Assembly: GCA_019925795.1 (NCBI GenBank)
Contig: CM034300.1
Coordinates: 51,876,873-51,940,872, forward strand
Origin: Dendrobium chrysotoxum
Taxonomy: Eukaryota; Streptophyta; Magnoliopsida; Asparagales; Orchidaceae
DNA length: 64,000 nucleotides
Direction of reading: 5' to 3'
Part shown: positions 36,908-49,900 of the stretch, piece after piece
Numbering within the stretch: position 1 is the stretch's first letter
How the letters are laid out: each line of letters opens with the position of its first letter
Position numbers and translations under genes: made by a program
Notes under the pieces: generated by a model
Databases searched by the model: none
Told to the model about the DNA's origin: nothing
Seen by the model: only the letters and a program-made list of their open reading frames with translations

Positions 36908-36948
36908 GGATCAAATTCAAAAGTTTTTAAACCTAAATGTTGAATCCC

Positions 36949-36960
36949 GCTCTGATACCA
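36949..36960 (-). other. primer binding site of B
   Basis: Minus-strand TGGTATCAGAGC, perfect 12-base complement to the initiator tRNA-Met 3' end, two bases from the LTR. Confidence 0.95.
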
Positions 36961-36962
36961 CT

Positions 36963-38664
36963 TGAAAGTTCGATAGGGATGTTAAGCCCTAGTGAACTAG
37001 TCCCGAGGCTAACCAAGAGGGGGGGGGGGTGAATTGGTTATTTAAAAATTTCACGATAACAATGAAAATTTTTTTATAACGTGCAGCGGAAACGAATTAA
37101 AACAACGATAAAAAGATCAACCACAGATATTTACCCAAGCAGTTAATATCAGAAAAGTAAAGTGCAAAACTGAATTAGAAAAGCAAACCAGATTTTATAG
37201 TGGTTCGGTCAACTTGACCTACGTCCACTCCCCGGAGCCTCCCCTCCGGGTATTGCACTAAACAAAAGTGTCTCTCCTTTTGCTCCCACAGCAAGGCGGA
37301 GAAGCCTGTACAAAAACCTCCTTTTCACCACACGGTGAGGCAGAGAACCCGACCTCCTTTCGCTTCCTCCTGAAGCAGGCAGAGAACCTTCGAACTCCTT
37401 TCACTTCCTCCTGAAGCAGGCAGAGAACCTTCGAACTCCTTTTGCTTCCACCTGAAGCGGGCAGAGAACCCCGGATCTTCTTGCGAACGATCCTCCCACG
37501 ACGAACACCGACTAGACGAAAGACGACGAGTGGAGAAGACGACTCTGATCCGTGCTCGGAGCAACCTTAGTGAATCCCTCACTAACTCCCCCTCACAAGA
37601 TCTTCTCTCTCTCTCCCAACTCTCTCTCTCTCTAGGGTTTCTCAGGGAAGGAAGGCAGCAAAAGATTTTTCCAAAAATTGGAAAAAGTTCTTTTTAAAGG
37701 AGGGCTTAAAATTTTCCCTAAATCTCAACTAGTCGGCCAAAATCGTCCAGGACGATCGATAGATCATCCTGTACGATCAGTTCAAATTTAGCTATTTTAG
37801 CCTGGATGATTAGGCTCTTCTAGACGATTAGTAGAAAAAGTTGTTCATATCATCCCGTACGATCCTGCGATCGTCCGGGACGATAAGTGCAAATCGAGGC
37901 AAATCGTCCAGGAGACAGTTCGGGTCGTCCAGAGAAATCTGTGCTGGACGACAAAAAATGACTTGATCGTCCAGGACAATAGGGACATCGTCCTGTACGA
38001 TTAGTTCAAAAAGGCCCTAAATCGTCCTGTACACAGTTCGGGTCGTACAGCTGAAATGCACTAGACAATCACGATCGTCCGGGACGATCCTGCGATCGTC
38101 CAGGACGATGTGATCGTATCAATTAAACATTAATTTCTTTCCTTAATTACCAGACTAATTTAGGTATGATTGTAGTGAATCGTCCAGGACGATACACGTA
38201 TCGTCCGGGACGATCAGACCAAAATACTTAAAATAAAACTTGCCGAACTTAATCTGGCGGCTGAGAATTTCTAATTTGGGCATATCATCCCGTACGATCC
38301 GGAGATCGTCCAGGATGATCTGCTTAATCAGACCCTCTTAACTTAGTCGCCCTAATTAGGGTTTCTATTTTAACTGGATCGTCCGGGATGATGTGGAGAT
38401 CATCCAGGACGATCTGAACAAAATTTTAACAGAAACTCTAATTCACTCAATCTCTCTCCTTGAGTGTGTATGTGCAAGGTTACTTAGCTAGGGAATCAGT
38501 TACATTACAATTACTCAATAAAAAGAAAAATCATACATTTGACACACTTGGACCCGATCTTGAGTTGGCTTGAGTGGCTAGCGGTCTTTTGTGCCTGAAA
38601 CAGATTAGCCAAGCAAAACCAAACTGGAAACATGTTTGTCATCATCAAAACCAGATTTGCAACA
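36963..38664 (-). repeat. 5' LTR of B
   Basis: Same 1702-bp length and layout as 28831-30532: 11-G run at 37019-37029, leader repeats 37330-37475, palindrome array 37740-38420, end ttgcaaca. About 60 differences from the 3' LTR; many change CG to CA or TG inside the palindromes. Confidence 0.95.
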
Positions 38665-38669
38665 ATCTC
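38665..38669. repeat. target site duplication of B, right copy
   Basis: atctc, matching 28826-28830. After it the LTR of G resumes with aacccttgaattc. Confidence 0.95.
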
Positions 38670-41600
38670 AACCCTTGAATTCAAATCCAATGACTCTCAT
38701 CATTCACACATGGCTACTAAATGACAAAATACACTTTCCACATGGATTGTACCTCATTGTCCTTGATTCCTCTGCCCCTAACAACTCCCAGCTAGGTGTC
38801 AACCATCAAGGAATAAGGACAAATTAATCTGAGCCACTCAAATGAGCTCAAGATGATTCAATAGGGCAAAAACACTTGAGAGAGCATTCATTCAATCCCT
38901 AGCACTATCTCTCTTCCCAAGCCGTCCTAAACAAAAATCCCCAGCATCCCTGAGCTCCAATCTTCCTTCACACCCATTCCAACTTAAATCCAACCGGTCA
39001 AACCTTGCCGGTGAGCTAACTCCGGCGAGCTCAAGTCAAGGCTCGTCTAGTTTGGATAGTAGTCGATCTAGTAGTTTTTAGCTCGAGAAGTCTTCTAGTG
39101 GACTACACTTGGACAAACTACAAATTCAGAGAGCTCGAGTTCATTCAAATCCATCGATTGTACAAGGTAAAATCCTAAATCCTAGATTAAAACACTCTAG
39201 TTTAATTAGCTTTCCATTAAGTTTGTTTTAATCCAAACCAAACACCCCACACCATTTCTGTTCATGCATTTAATTTGAGTTTAAAATTTTTTGGGTTTTG
39301 GTTAACCGGATCGCGTAAATGAGCCAAGAAACTCGTTCTAGGGCTCAGGTTACGCAGGTCTAAACTGCACAAAATCTAGGCTGTTGATTCCTTAATCAAC
39401 GGCCTAGATTTGGTTGCTTCGTGGCTACGTTCAACTGTGGATACGATCCTACGGTGGAAAACTTCATCCAACGACATGTGGACCCTTGATCCAGAATTGC
39501 GGGAGTGATGTTCGCCGTCTGATCTCGCTTAACTGAGATCAAATGACGGATTTGATCTTCGTCGTTGGATCAAACCTTCGCTCGATCGGATGGTTCGCGG
39601 GGAATGCTGACTCGGATAAGTAAAAGTGTGTGGGACCCACCCGGTTTTATAATCGGCGTGCAATGATTGGTGGCTGCGCCAATCATTGCTAATGATTGGG
39701 CGCCGCCGCCGCAGTTTACAGTGCCCAGTCATGGGTTGACCCGTGGCATTCCCACCGCCAAATTGAATAAAAATGATTTAAAATTTATTTTTAAATCATT
39801 TTTTAATTAATAAAATCATAAAAAAAATATATATTAATTTTAAATATATATATATATATATATATTATCAAATTATTTTAAATTTAATTATTTAATATAT
39901 TATTATTTTAAAATATTAAATTTATTTTCAAGATATCAAATATTAAATATTAAGATATTTAAAATTAATCTTTAATTAAATTAAATTTTTTTTTTAATAA
40001 CTTAACAGAAATTTTAAGTATTATTTAAATTATAATATAAAATTTAAAATCTTTTAAAATTAAAAGATAATTTAAAATATTTAATGTTAATTAATATTTT
40101 AACTAAATATTTAAGTAATTAATTAAATGTTAAATTATTTTTTTTAATTTAATATTAATTTTAAAAATATTTTACAATTCAAATAAGATTTAATTAAAGT
40201 ATTTAATATTACTTAAATGACTTATAATATTTTAATGCTTAAATAATGAATTAATATTTATTAATTGAATGTTAAAACATTTTTTTTTATATTTAATAAT
40301 TGAGTAATTATTTTAAATTATTCTAATTTTGAAATTAAATTAATTTAAATTATATTCTATATTTTAATCGATTAAATATTTGATTATTAATTAATATTTA
40401 ATTAATATTAAATAACATAAGTACTTTTGAAAAAATATATATATATATATTTAAATAATTTTAAAATTTCAGAAAATAGCTAAGATTTAAATTAACTGGA
40501 TTTAAAATTATTTTAATCATTAATTAATTTTAAATTAATTAAAAACTCCTTTTAAATGATTTAAACTTTAAAAATTCATAATAAATTTATTTTAAATCAG
40601 AAAAATTAGTATAATATATCAAAATTTTCAGAAAATTGAGTACTTTAACATGAGACTAATTTCAAGATCAAAACTTGATCTATTTTAAATAATGTTAATC
40701 ATTTAATTATTTTGATATTTAATTAATATTTAATTTAATATTATATTAAACATTTTGAAAATTAAAACTTTATTTTCAAATAATCTTTGTTAACCAGTAG
40801 ATCTCTCATTTAGATATTGAATTTACTTTAATTATATCTTTAAGTATTTTAAATTTAAAACTTATATTTATATATATAGGTTTATAAATATATTGAATAT
40901 TTAAAAACTATTTTTAAGATGATATATAGATACTTAAATCTTTTAGGTTTGAGAGATCTACTTTGAAATTTTAAATATGGATTGACATGTTTGAATAGAA
41001 ATCATGTGGGGGTGTTAGTGAATGATTATATTCTAATCATTTATTAATCTCATGGTTATTTATAATTAATTAAGTATTAGTCCTTGCATGCTTAGGGTAT
41101 ACACACACCACTTAGTTTAAGGCTCTCTTAGACTTAGGATTGATTGTGTTTATATGTGTGCATATCATGCATGTTATGTTAAGGGTTAGAAGAACTTTGA
41201 TTTGAACCCATTTAAATTTAGTGTCATTAAGGACAATATTTAAGGACTTTATTTGGAGAACTTAAATTAATTCTCATAATTAGGATTTACACCCTCTTGA
41301 CTTGAAATTCAAACCATTTGAACTTAGTGACATGCTCAGCCCATAGAAAATATCTCATTGAATTTTGAAATCATTAAGCATCTTAATTAATTTAATCAAA
41401 CTTAAACCTTAATTAAGCCTTTAAGAATTCTAAAAATTCTAATAAATCAAGATTAAATCCAAAAATTACACATAATATGTTAAACTGACCATAATTGAAG
41501 CCTTAATCAATGAAAAATAAAATCCCCTTGACTAGACTTCAAAATTAAGTTTAATTTAAGTTTAATTGAAATTCAATATTTAATTAATTTAATTAATTAA

Positions 41601-44600
41601 AAATAATTAAAAATTCCAAAAATTTCTCAAACACTTAGAGATCACTCCTTAGGGCATTCCTGACCTTTGGAGTTGATTTCATGGAGTTTGGAGGTCATTT
41701 GGATCCAAATCACAAAAAGGGTCTCTTATTAAACAATTTTTAAAAAAATTCTATAAATACTCAAAACTTCAAAAATTCATAACTAATTCAAATGAACTCC
41801 AAATTGAGAAAACTCAAAGGCATTCAACTCATCTTAAGATCTAATATTTATTAAAAATATTAAGTTTCCAGAAATCAATCAAATTTTAAAAAGTCAACTT
41901 TTGGTCAAATTTAGTTCAAATTCAAGTCAAAACTTCAAACCTTCATAATAAAATCTAGAAAAATCCAATTTCAGTGTACTTACTGTCTAACTGATCATAT
42001 TAAGGTCTAATATTTTAATAAAATATTAAATTTCCAAAAAACACTTTGAATCAAAAGGTCAACTTTTGACCCTTGAATTAAATCATTAAAATAATCCAAA
42101 AATTTCAAAATTCAATAAATCATTCAAAATTCCAGAAAACAACAAATCAACATTAAAACCAGCAATTAATCAATTTTAATTAAAAATTAATCAACCTTCA
42201 AACACTAATCAAACTTAAAGCACTTAATTATACCGGGTGCCACTAGGTAACCTAGGCCTACGAGGCTATTAAATTAGCCCCAAGGAAGGTGAAATAAACT
42301 TCACGGCCTCGGTGTGAAAGAAAGGTGGTATCCAACAAACAATTTAAATCAAGTTTAAAATCAATTTCAAGTCATTAATATTTAAATTCAAATTAAAATT
42401 CCCTTAAGTCTTCCAACCAACCAGAACTTTAAGCAACTTCAATCAAGTGCCTATTTAGGACATATCAAAACCACACAGCCTACGTCACACACTTTAGATG
42501 GTTTGCTAGGACAACCTACTCTAGTCTTTGGCTAGGCCGGTGTTTACTTTTCTGCAACTTGCGTGTGATGAGTTTTCTCTAGTTTTCATTGCATGCTGGT
42601 TGTTAGATTTAAGTAATTGATGTTGATGTGATTGTCTATTTATTTACCGCACTCTATGATGTGATTGATTGTACGCTAGACCTACCCTTAGGTTAGGAAT
42701 GATTTATACTAATTCAATCTTATGCAGGTGACCATGCTCATACAGGGCATAAACTAAAGGGGGCAAAAATTATTAATATTAAAATTATATAGGTGCTAAG
42801 CATGCTTAAGTCCCCCTTTAAAATTAAAAGAGCATGGCCAAGCGTGGCTGGTTCGAGTATTTTAAATTTTAAATATATAACTGCTTGGGATGTCAAATAT
42901 AAACTGTTGATTATTAGGATAACATTGCAGGTTGTTGAGTCTAGATTTTTATTTTTCTATTAATGTAATTTGATTTAAGTTGAGTTGTAAATTGTTCAAA
43001 GTGATTTGAGATTGAGATGTTTAAACATCCAATTTGGAATCCAAAGAGGAAGGAACATCCCTTAGGGGAGAGTTCCTATCCATTTGGAGATCCATATTAT
43101 GATGAATTTCAAATATCCAAAGAGAAAAGATAACACCCCTATTCAGGGGGAGTTTCTTTTCATTTGGATATCCAGACCCAACGATCCAAGGAGTTTCAAG
43201 AAGACAAAGAAGTGAAGAACGAGAAGAATCTCAAATCTCAAAGTCATTTGAGTCTTAGGAGTAGAATCCGGGTTGTAGTCAGTGGTACCCGGCCACTTTA
43301 CTTTACTGCAGACCCTGGGTTGTATAATTAAGTGGCACTTGCCACATGGACTTTCATTTTGAATATTTACTTAATTATTTAATTAATTTGATTGATGTGT
43401 TGATTGCGATTAAGGACCCACAAGCTTTTAGTAGTTTATTTGGCGCTCTTGCATGTCAATTTTAATTTAGCCTGGAACCCGATCGGAGGCTCATGAGGGT
43501 ACGGTCATTAACTATTTCTATTTTAACTAAAATTTAAAAACTTTAGGCTCAGATAGAAACTCTAACAATTTTAAGAAGTAAGCCCGGACTCGCCGGGGGA
43601 TTTTCATGCATACATATTGAACCTTCTCTACCGTGTTAGGCACCTCCCCGCCTGCGGGTTTTGGCAGACCACCTAACCTATTAGGGTGCAGTTCTGTCCA
43701 AGGGGATGTTGTGCAATCTCTAGGATAAAACCTATTTTTAAGCCTAATTTTTAAACTGCTTCATTCTAATTTCAAGCATTTAATCGAGTCAACTAGCATG
43801 CATTGCATTAGATACAAATTAAAAATTGAGTCTAAATCTTAATTGCATTTTTAGCTTAAGCATTTAACCCAACATATGTTAAGGGGTCAATTAGGATCTG
43901 CTCTAAATGTCGACCCCAATTCCTTAAACCAATCTTAATCAATGTCCCTAACCATTCTACATTTTAAAAGACTTTGACTCATGGTTTTGAAGCGTTTAGG
44001 TGGTTTAGCTGGCTCCCCAATCCAGGCTGGGGTATGTCCAGATTGCATTGCATTAGCTAGGTTCCGGGTCACTGATTCTAAGTACCCAATTTTAGACTTA
44101 GGATCTGAGGCAGATGTTTAATCCTAAGACCTCAATCTTCCGGGAATCTAATTCCCACCTTCTAATAAAATTGACCACTCAAACATTAAAATCTCTTTCA
44201 ATCTAATTCAAGCCCAACACTTAGGATAGTTTGAGGTGTTTCTGAAGTAATTTAGAATATCAAAACACCTCCTACCCTTCTTCCTTTGACTCCAAAAATA
44301 AGTGTTCAATTTTGAACCAATCCCACTTGAAAATTCAAGTCCTTAACCTTCTTTGACATCAATCTTTGAATTCTTAAGTAAAATTTGTATCGCTATTTTA
44401 ATCGAGAGTATTCGTAAGAAATTTTATGGTTTCTTTTGATGTAATTAACTACGAGGGCTTGCACTCGTAGGAGATTTAGAAACCCAGACCAGATTTCAAA
44501 ATCAAGCTTTTTCAAAACCTTTAATTAATTATCTTTGGGAAACTAAAACAAAAAATAGCGATCGTTATTTTCATATTCAAACTATTGATAATGATTGATA

Positions 44601-44930
44601 TCTTCTTTCTTCGGATAGATATGTCAATTATAATCATAGTTCTGATTATGAAATTAATGATCCTATTCAGATTAATATAATCAAATAATTGATTAAACAT
44701 CATTTTGATCCTCTGAGATTATATGTTGTTTCTCCTTGAGTTTAATTGTGATAATCAGGCTAAATCAAGATTTATAATTTGAACCTATTAGGGAACGATA
44801 ATGTTCACCTTTCGAGGTGATATATTATTCATAATAAGTGTTCGATTATAAAATTTAAATTTTAGAAATTAAATATTTCTCAAAGAAAATTAAACCCTTT
44901 TTCAAAACATATATTTTTTTAATCAAATAA
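38670..44930 (+). repeat. 5' LTR of G, remainder
   Basis: 38670-42438 aligns with 60234-64000; 42439-44930 has no second copy in the window and is assigned to the LTR because the primer site follows it. Order: a GC-rich promoter-like part (39300-39760) with TTTTATAATC (39645) and an 11-bp inverted repeat GCAATGATTGG / CCAATCATTGC (39660-39689); an extremely AT-rich kilobase (39770-40850) with TA runs; a mixed part; and a GC-rich patch near 43590-43700. No reliable gene; the 67-residue frame at 39529-39732 lies opposite the promoter-like part. The end lies between about 44909 and 44934. Confidence 0.75.
39645..39654 (+). promoter_or_regulatory. TATA-like element in the LTR of G
   Basis: TTTTATAATC follows a GC-rich stretch and precedes the CCAAT-containing inverted repeat; it is unchanged in the 3' LTR at 61201-61210. 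CCAAT boxes usually lie upstream of TATA, so the assignment is tentative. Confidence 0.35.
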
Positions 44931-44934
44931 AAAA

Positions 44935-44953
44935 TGGTGACTCCGCTGGGGAC
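44935..44953 (+). other. primer binding site of G
   Basis: TGGTGACTCCGCTGGGGAC. A TGG-starting 18- to 19-base site of this form is reported for Tat/Ogre-type elements and assigned to an arginine tRNA; that assignment is from memory. It gives the boundary between the 5' LTR and the interior. Confidence 0.75.
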
Positions 44954-46905
44954 AATCTCTCTCTCCATCTTTAATAGCGGTACGAATTTTGTTGCATCGG
45001 TAGTTTTGACTACCTTTTTTCCGTTGGTCCCTCTACCCATTTCTCTCTTGGGTGAGTGTGGCCAACTCAATTAAGACATGTGAAAAGAGAGGTGAGTGTA
45101 GGATACCTCCCTCTAAGTTTGGTTTTGACATTTTGCCTCCAAGTTCATTGGTAGAGCAAGAGAGTCAGGTCAAGCTTTTTAAAGTTTTCCTGTATGTGTT
45201 GCAAACTCGCATGCGAATGAATCTTAGCTTGCTAAGTTTCACAAGTTATAAAACATTCTTCAACTTCAAAATCATAGTTTCAATTATCTAGCAAGATTTC
45301 ATTTTCTTCAAAGCTTAATCGATTTTCATATCTTATCATTACATATTGAATTGTAATTCTTATAATTCAATATGTGCGATAGGATATGGATTCTCTTCCA
45401 AATTTTAATCCAAAGTTTGAAATCTTTTGGTTATCTAACCTTCGACATTGCAATCCCGAATCACTCGTCGGAATGAAAGAGTCGGGTTAGCTTTTTGCGT
45501 CCCCCTATTTAAGGGGAGATGCTGCCAAAATTTCAACTTTTTCAACATCTATTTCAAGTCATGATAATCATTGTAACTATATATTTCTGCAATAATAATT
45601 GTAGTTGTGTATAGTCAATATACTTTCAATTTCTTCGGTCATTTTAGTCCTTGACATTTCATCTGAATCATTCATCGGAATGAAAGAGTCAGGTTAATTT
45701 TCTAGAATCTCCCTCTTATATGTTTGTAAACCGTTATGTTGAACACATGTTCGACACTTCGAGTTTCAAAATAAGGGTAGATGCCGCCGGATTTCCAAAA
45801 TTTTCAAATATCCTTTCAAAATCAATTAAGTTTAAAAAAATGTATTGCCATATATCTCTCTATAACAATTGTTGTAGTTTAATATATGCAATATTTCTTC
45901 AAACTTTTCCGGTTAAATTAATCTTTGACATTTCATTATAAATCACTCTTTTGAAATGAAAAGAGTCAAGTAGTTTTCCCTAGCTCTTCCCTAACGTTTG
46001 TAAACCGTTGAGTTGAATGCAAATTCAACACCTCGAGTTTCAAAAATAAGGGGAGGTGCTGCCGGAAATTCAAGTTTTCAAAAACATCTATTCAATTTCT
46101 TCAAATTTTAATCATCACTTGTTATATGTTCTTCTACAATACCTCTTGTAGATTAACATTGACAATTCAAATTCAACATTTATTTTCAGTATCTTTCAAA
46201 TCTTTAAACTCTGACATTTTATCTTTGATAAGATATAAAGAGTCGAGTTCCTTCCTGTAAAATCTTCCCTAATGCTTGTAAACTGTCGCGTTGAATGCAA
46301 ATTCAACACCTCGAGTTTCAAAAATAAGGGGAGATACTGCCGGATTTTTGAGTCACTTAACTTCCTTTCAATTCAAATTCAACTTTCATTGTCACATGTA
46401 CTACTATAACATTCTCTTGTAGTATAACATGTATCATTTCCAGATTCAAACTTAATCATCTAATCTTTTCACCAAATCACACCTCTGACATCTTATCCCT
46501 AGCCTAATCAGTGGGATAAGAGAGTCGAGTCAAAATTCTTTGACTTTCTTTAATATTTGTTAACTATTAAGTTGAAATCAAACTCAAGTTATTGGTTTCA
46601 AACATTCAAAGAAAATCTTTCAATCTTCAAAATTTTAAATCCCCCGTCAAATTCTTTCAAATCAAATCCAGACCGTTGTTGTTATACGTTCTCTGCAACA
46701 TTCTCTTGTAGTTGAACATATACAACAGAAATTCAAATTTTCTTCAAGTCAAAATTGATATCTATACTTTATCATTACATATCGGATTATAATTCTTATA
46801 ATTCGATTTATGTGATAAAATATAGAAAATTTCTTGTCAAAACTCAAATTCAAAAGTTTGATCCAAATCTTCTCTTTCAAATTTCAGACAATCAAATCTT
46901 CTACA
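44954..46905 (+). other. leader of G with about five diverged repeats and seven long stem-loops
   Basis: No gene. Repeats of 210-290 bp share, in order, agagtcgggt-like words (45478, 45687, 45964, 46230, 46519), then aaccgttg-gttgaatgcaaattcaacac, cgagtttcaaaaataagggg and gctgccgga. Between them lie inverted repeats at 45326-45390, 45572-45617, 45844-45892, 46119-46165, 46394-46432, 46678-46726 and 46761-46826. The first and last have arms of about 31 bases. Small open frames (45052-45291, 45720-45941) are not conserved between the repeats. Confidence 0.7.
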
Positions 46906-49900
46906 ATGGCTGGAAAACTTCTGTTCTCAATTGACCGAGACCTTCAAGTCGAAGAGTTAATTCATAGCAGTGCAATTCAGTTTGGAATGCGTTTTAAGAC
47001 TCTGAAATTGTCTGTAAATGGTGGAACGATCATCAATCTCGCTGTTGAGGGCGAGAATGGTCCAGTAGTTGAACTAGCTGTGGGAGCTATGAGTGACCTT
47101 CCCCCAATGTTGGAACTGGCAGCAGGTGCTACCCTTACACCTTCTGTACCCTCAGTCCAAAATGAGGATAAAAAGACTGAGGTGAAGTCTACTGTTGAGA
47201 AAGGGACCTCTAGTTCTAGAACACTATTTGGCACTAAGAGTGCTAGGAAGAACTACCTGAGAAGGATAAGGAAGAAAATCACTAAGTCAAGAAAGATAGC
47301 TCAACAGAAGGCTCTGAGTTTAGTTGAGCCTGAGGCTGTTGAGGAGCTGCCTATCCCTGCCTCTTCTCCACTCCTGAAAGGGAGTCGTTTTCACCCCCTC
47401 GCATCTGCTGCAGGGGAGGAGAGAGTCACGCGGATTGTTAGCACTCCACCTAGCCCAGTCGACTATACTGTTAAGAGAACCACAAAGGAGAAGAATACTT
47501 TAAGAACCAAGATGTTGAGGAACATCATTCACACCTGTGCTTCTGAGATAGGTCAGACAAAAGAACAATATGTTAGACACCTGAAGGGGGTGATTTCACA
47601 TAAGCTTGAAAAAGAAGTGTTAAAAGAGGAAAAGTCTGAAGCCAGAAACTTGACTCCTCAGCCAGTGAGGAGAAATAAAAAGTTTGTTAAGCAACCAATT
47701 GCATCAGTCTTAGTGGATGGATACCACTGGGTGCCTCGTCTCCCAATTACCAAAACTGAGGAGATAGTTTTAACTGGGTCTGGTAGGAGTCACCCTCTCA
47801 GTGGTAGACCTCCAGTTCCCCCTTCAAGACTTTCAAAGTTGGCCCCTGTGGTAGCCAAATCAAAAGAGATCGTTAAAGACCTGCAGTTAGCTGATGTTAA
47901 GGGCAAGAGGCCCATACCTTTGGATGAACCATATGTACCAATGAAGATAAGTAGAACTATTGGGATTTAGATTAGAGATACTTCAGTTCAGTCACCAGTT
48001 CAGTCACCAGTTCAGTTACCTGTTAAAGTCCCCCGACTTCTCATTCAGGGATGTGAGGATTCTCCTCAGATTGATGTTGGAGTTCCCACAAGTCAAACTC
48101 CTTCGTCACCTGTTAGGTTAGATATCCCTCACCCTATTAAGGATGTCACCCTCACGACTACCGACCCCGGGACAGTCGGAGGGGAGGGGATAGAACTTGA
48201 GGACGATCAAGAGATGTTAGATCAGTTGGTGGCAGAACCTACTGCTGATGACTTAAAAATTCAAGAGGTCCTCACCCAGTTCGAAGAAGAGGAATTTGAA
48301 GAAATGATTAACTATAAGGGATACCTACCAATCAACCTCGAATCAATTAAGGGTAGACCGGTCGATGAGGTGGTACAGGAAATAAGGGACATACTTAAAA
48401 ACAAGGTAATTGAAGCCTTTGATCCAGAAGCAGATGATTTGATGGAAGAAGATTCAGCTGGGAATATTTGTATGGTTGAAACCAGAGCATCAACTAAAGA
48501 TGCTGAGCCTTCAAGACACCGATCTGGTAAGGAAGAAACCTCTGCAGCGGTAGATTCAGACTCTGATGGATCAATTAAGTTGAATGAAAAAGATGAATAC
48601 ATCAAGAGTTTGGAGAATAAAATTGAACAGATGATGCTCAGAATGGAACAAATGCAGAATCAGATGATTAAAGCACAGCAGTCTCAATCCGAGTAGTTGC
48701 AACCTACAACACACACAGTGGGTGAGCACAGCAGGAAGACAGAATCAAGTCCTAGAACTCCAGAGGTTGCTTCCCCAACCTCTCCAGCCGACAAAGATAT
48801 CCGCCAGATGATTGAAACCCAGGTAAGGGAGGCCTTAGCCCATTCTCAAGGGACTGTATCTATTCCAAAGGGTAGACCCTACCCTGAAGAATATGATTTA
48901 GTTTCTTATCCTAAATGCTTTGTGCCACCTTCATTCAAAGTTTTTAGTGGGTTAGAAAACCCAAGACAACACCTGGCCCACTTCCAAGCGAGCTGTTGCA
49001 ATGCAGGAGGGTCAGATGCTCTACTCTTTCGCCAGTTTATGAGTAGTCTATCCGGTATTGCTTTTGAGTGGAATGCAGATCTACCTAATGGTTCAGTGAA
49101 AATATTCACAGATCTCGAGAGTTTATTCTTAAAGAGATTCTCAGGAGCTCAGCAGTGTGTAACCGTTGGTGATCTCGTCATTTAAAAACAAAAACTGGGA
49201 GAGTCTTTTGTTGAGTACATCTTGAGATGGCGAAATCTCTCGATGAAGTGTGAACCCCAGTTGCAAGAGCAATATGCAGTGGAGATTCTTTTAAAGAATA
49301 TCCATGGGCCTATTGCTTTTCTCCTGAAGGGTTTCACTATCAAAACCTTCGAAAAACTTTTGAATAAGGCTAGTAATCTACAGGAAGAGGCTTCTAAAAT
49401 GCCATTCCTGAAGGATTCTATTGAGGAAAAGAAAGCTAGCAAACCATTGAAGTCCTTTGAAAAGAGAACAGCAATGGTTTCAGCTGTTGATAAGGGGAAG
49501 AAACCAATGAATGTTCAGTCCAGTAATTCTCCAACACAACAAACTCAGAAATCTCCACCCTTTCAGGTAACTTCTCAACCTACAAGAGATTCTCACGAGA
49601 TTTCTTTTAAAGAGAGATTGGCTCGTACATATCCATTTAAAAGGGAGTCGGTGAGAAAGATCTTTAAAAGTCTTCAGAAGAAGCCAGATTTTTGATTGCC
49701 GGAGGCCAAGAAGCCGGAAGAGGAAAATAAGAAGGATGATCCAACTTTTTGCCCCTACCATCGCATGTTAGGCCACACAATCGAAGACTGCATTGTCTTC
49801 AAAGATTGGCTAGAAAAGAACTTCCGTCAAGGTCATATTATAATTCCAAAGGAGTACCTGGTCGATCCGGGTCAGGGGTCTGTCAAATCTATCTCAGGTA

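Larger units (their letters stand above)
28831..38664 (-). mobile_element. Sirevirus-type copia element B, nearly complete
   Basis: 9834 bp with 1702-bp LTRs at both ends, a 5-bp target duplication (atctc), a perfect tRNA-iMet primer site, gag and pol on the minus strand, and polypurine tracts. LTRs differ at roughly 60 positions by eye count (about 3.5%), mostly transitions. Gag has one internal stop and pol one, so it is a young but damaged copy. It lies in reverse orientation inside the 5' LTR of G. Confidence 0.95.

Noticed and set aside
39529..39732. 67-residue frame on the minus strand in the LTR of G
   Set aside because: It lies opposite a GC-rich promoter-like patch, where long open frames occur by chance, and the 3' LTR copy (near 61080-61280) is not kept as the same frame.
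44935..44953. Possible tRNA gene fragment
   Set aside because: Only the 3' acceptor complement is present; there is no cloverleaf nearby. It is a primer binding site.
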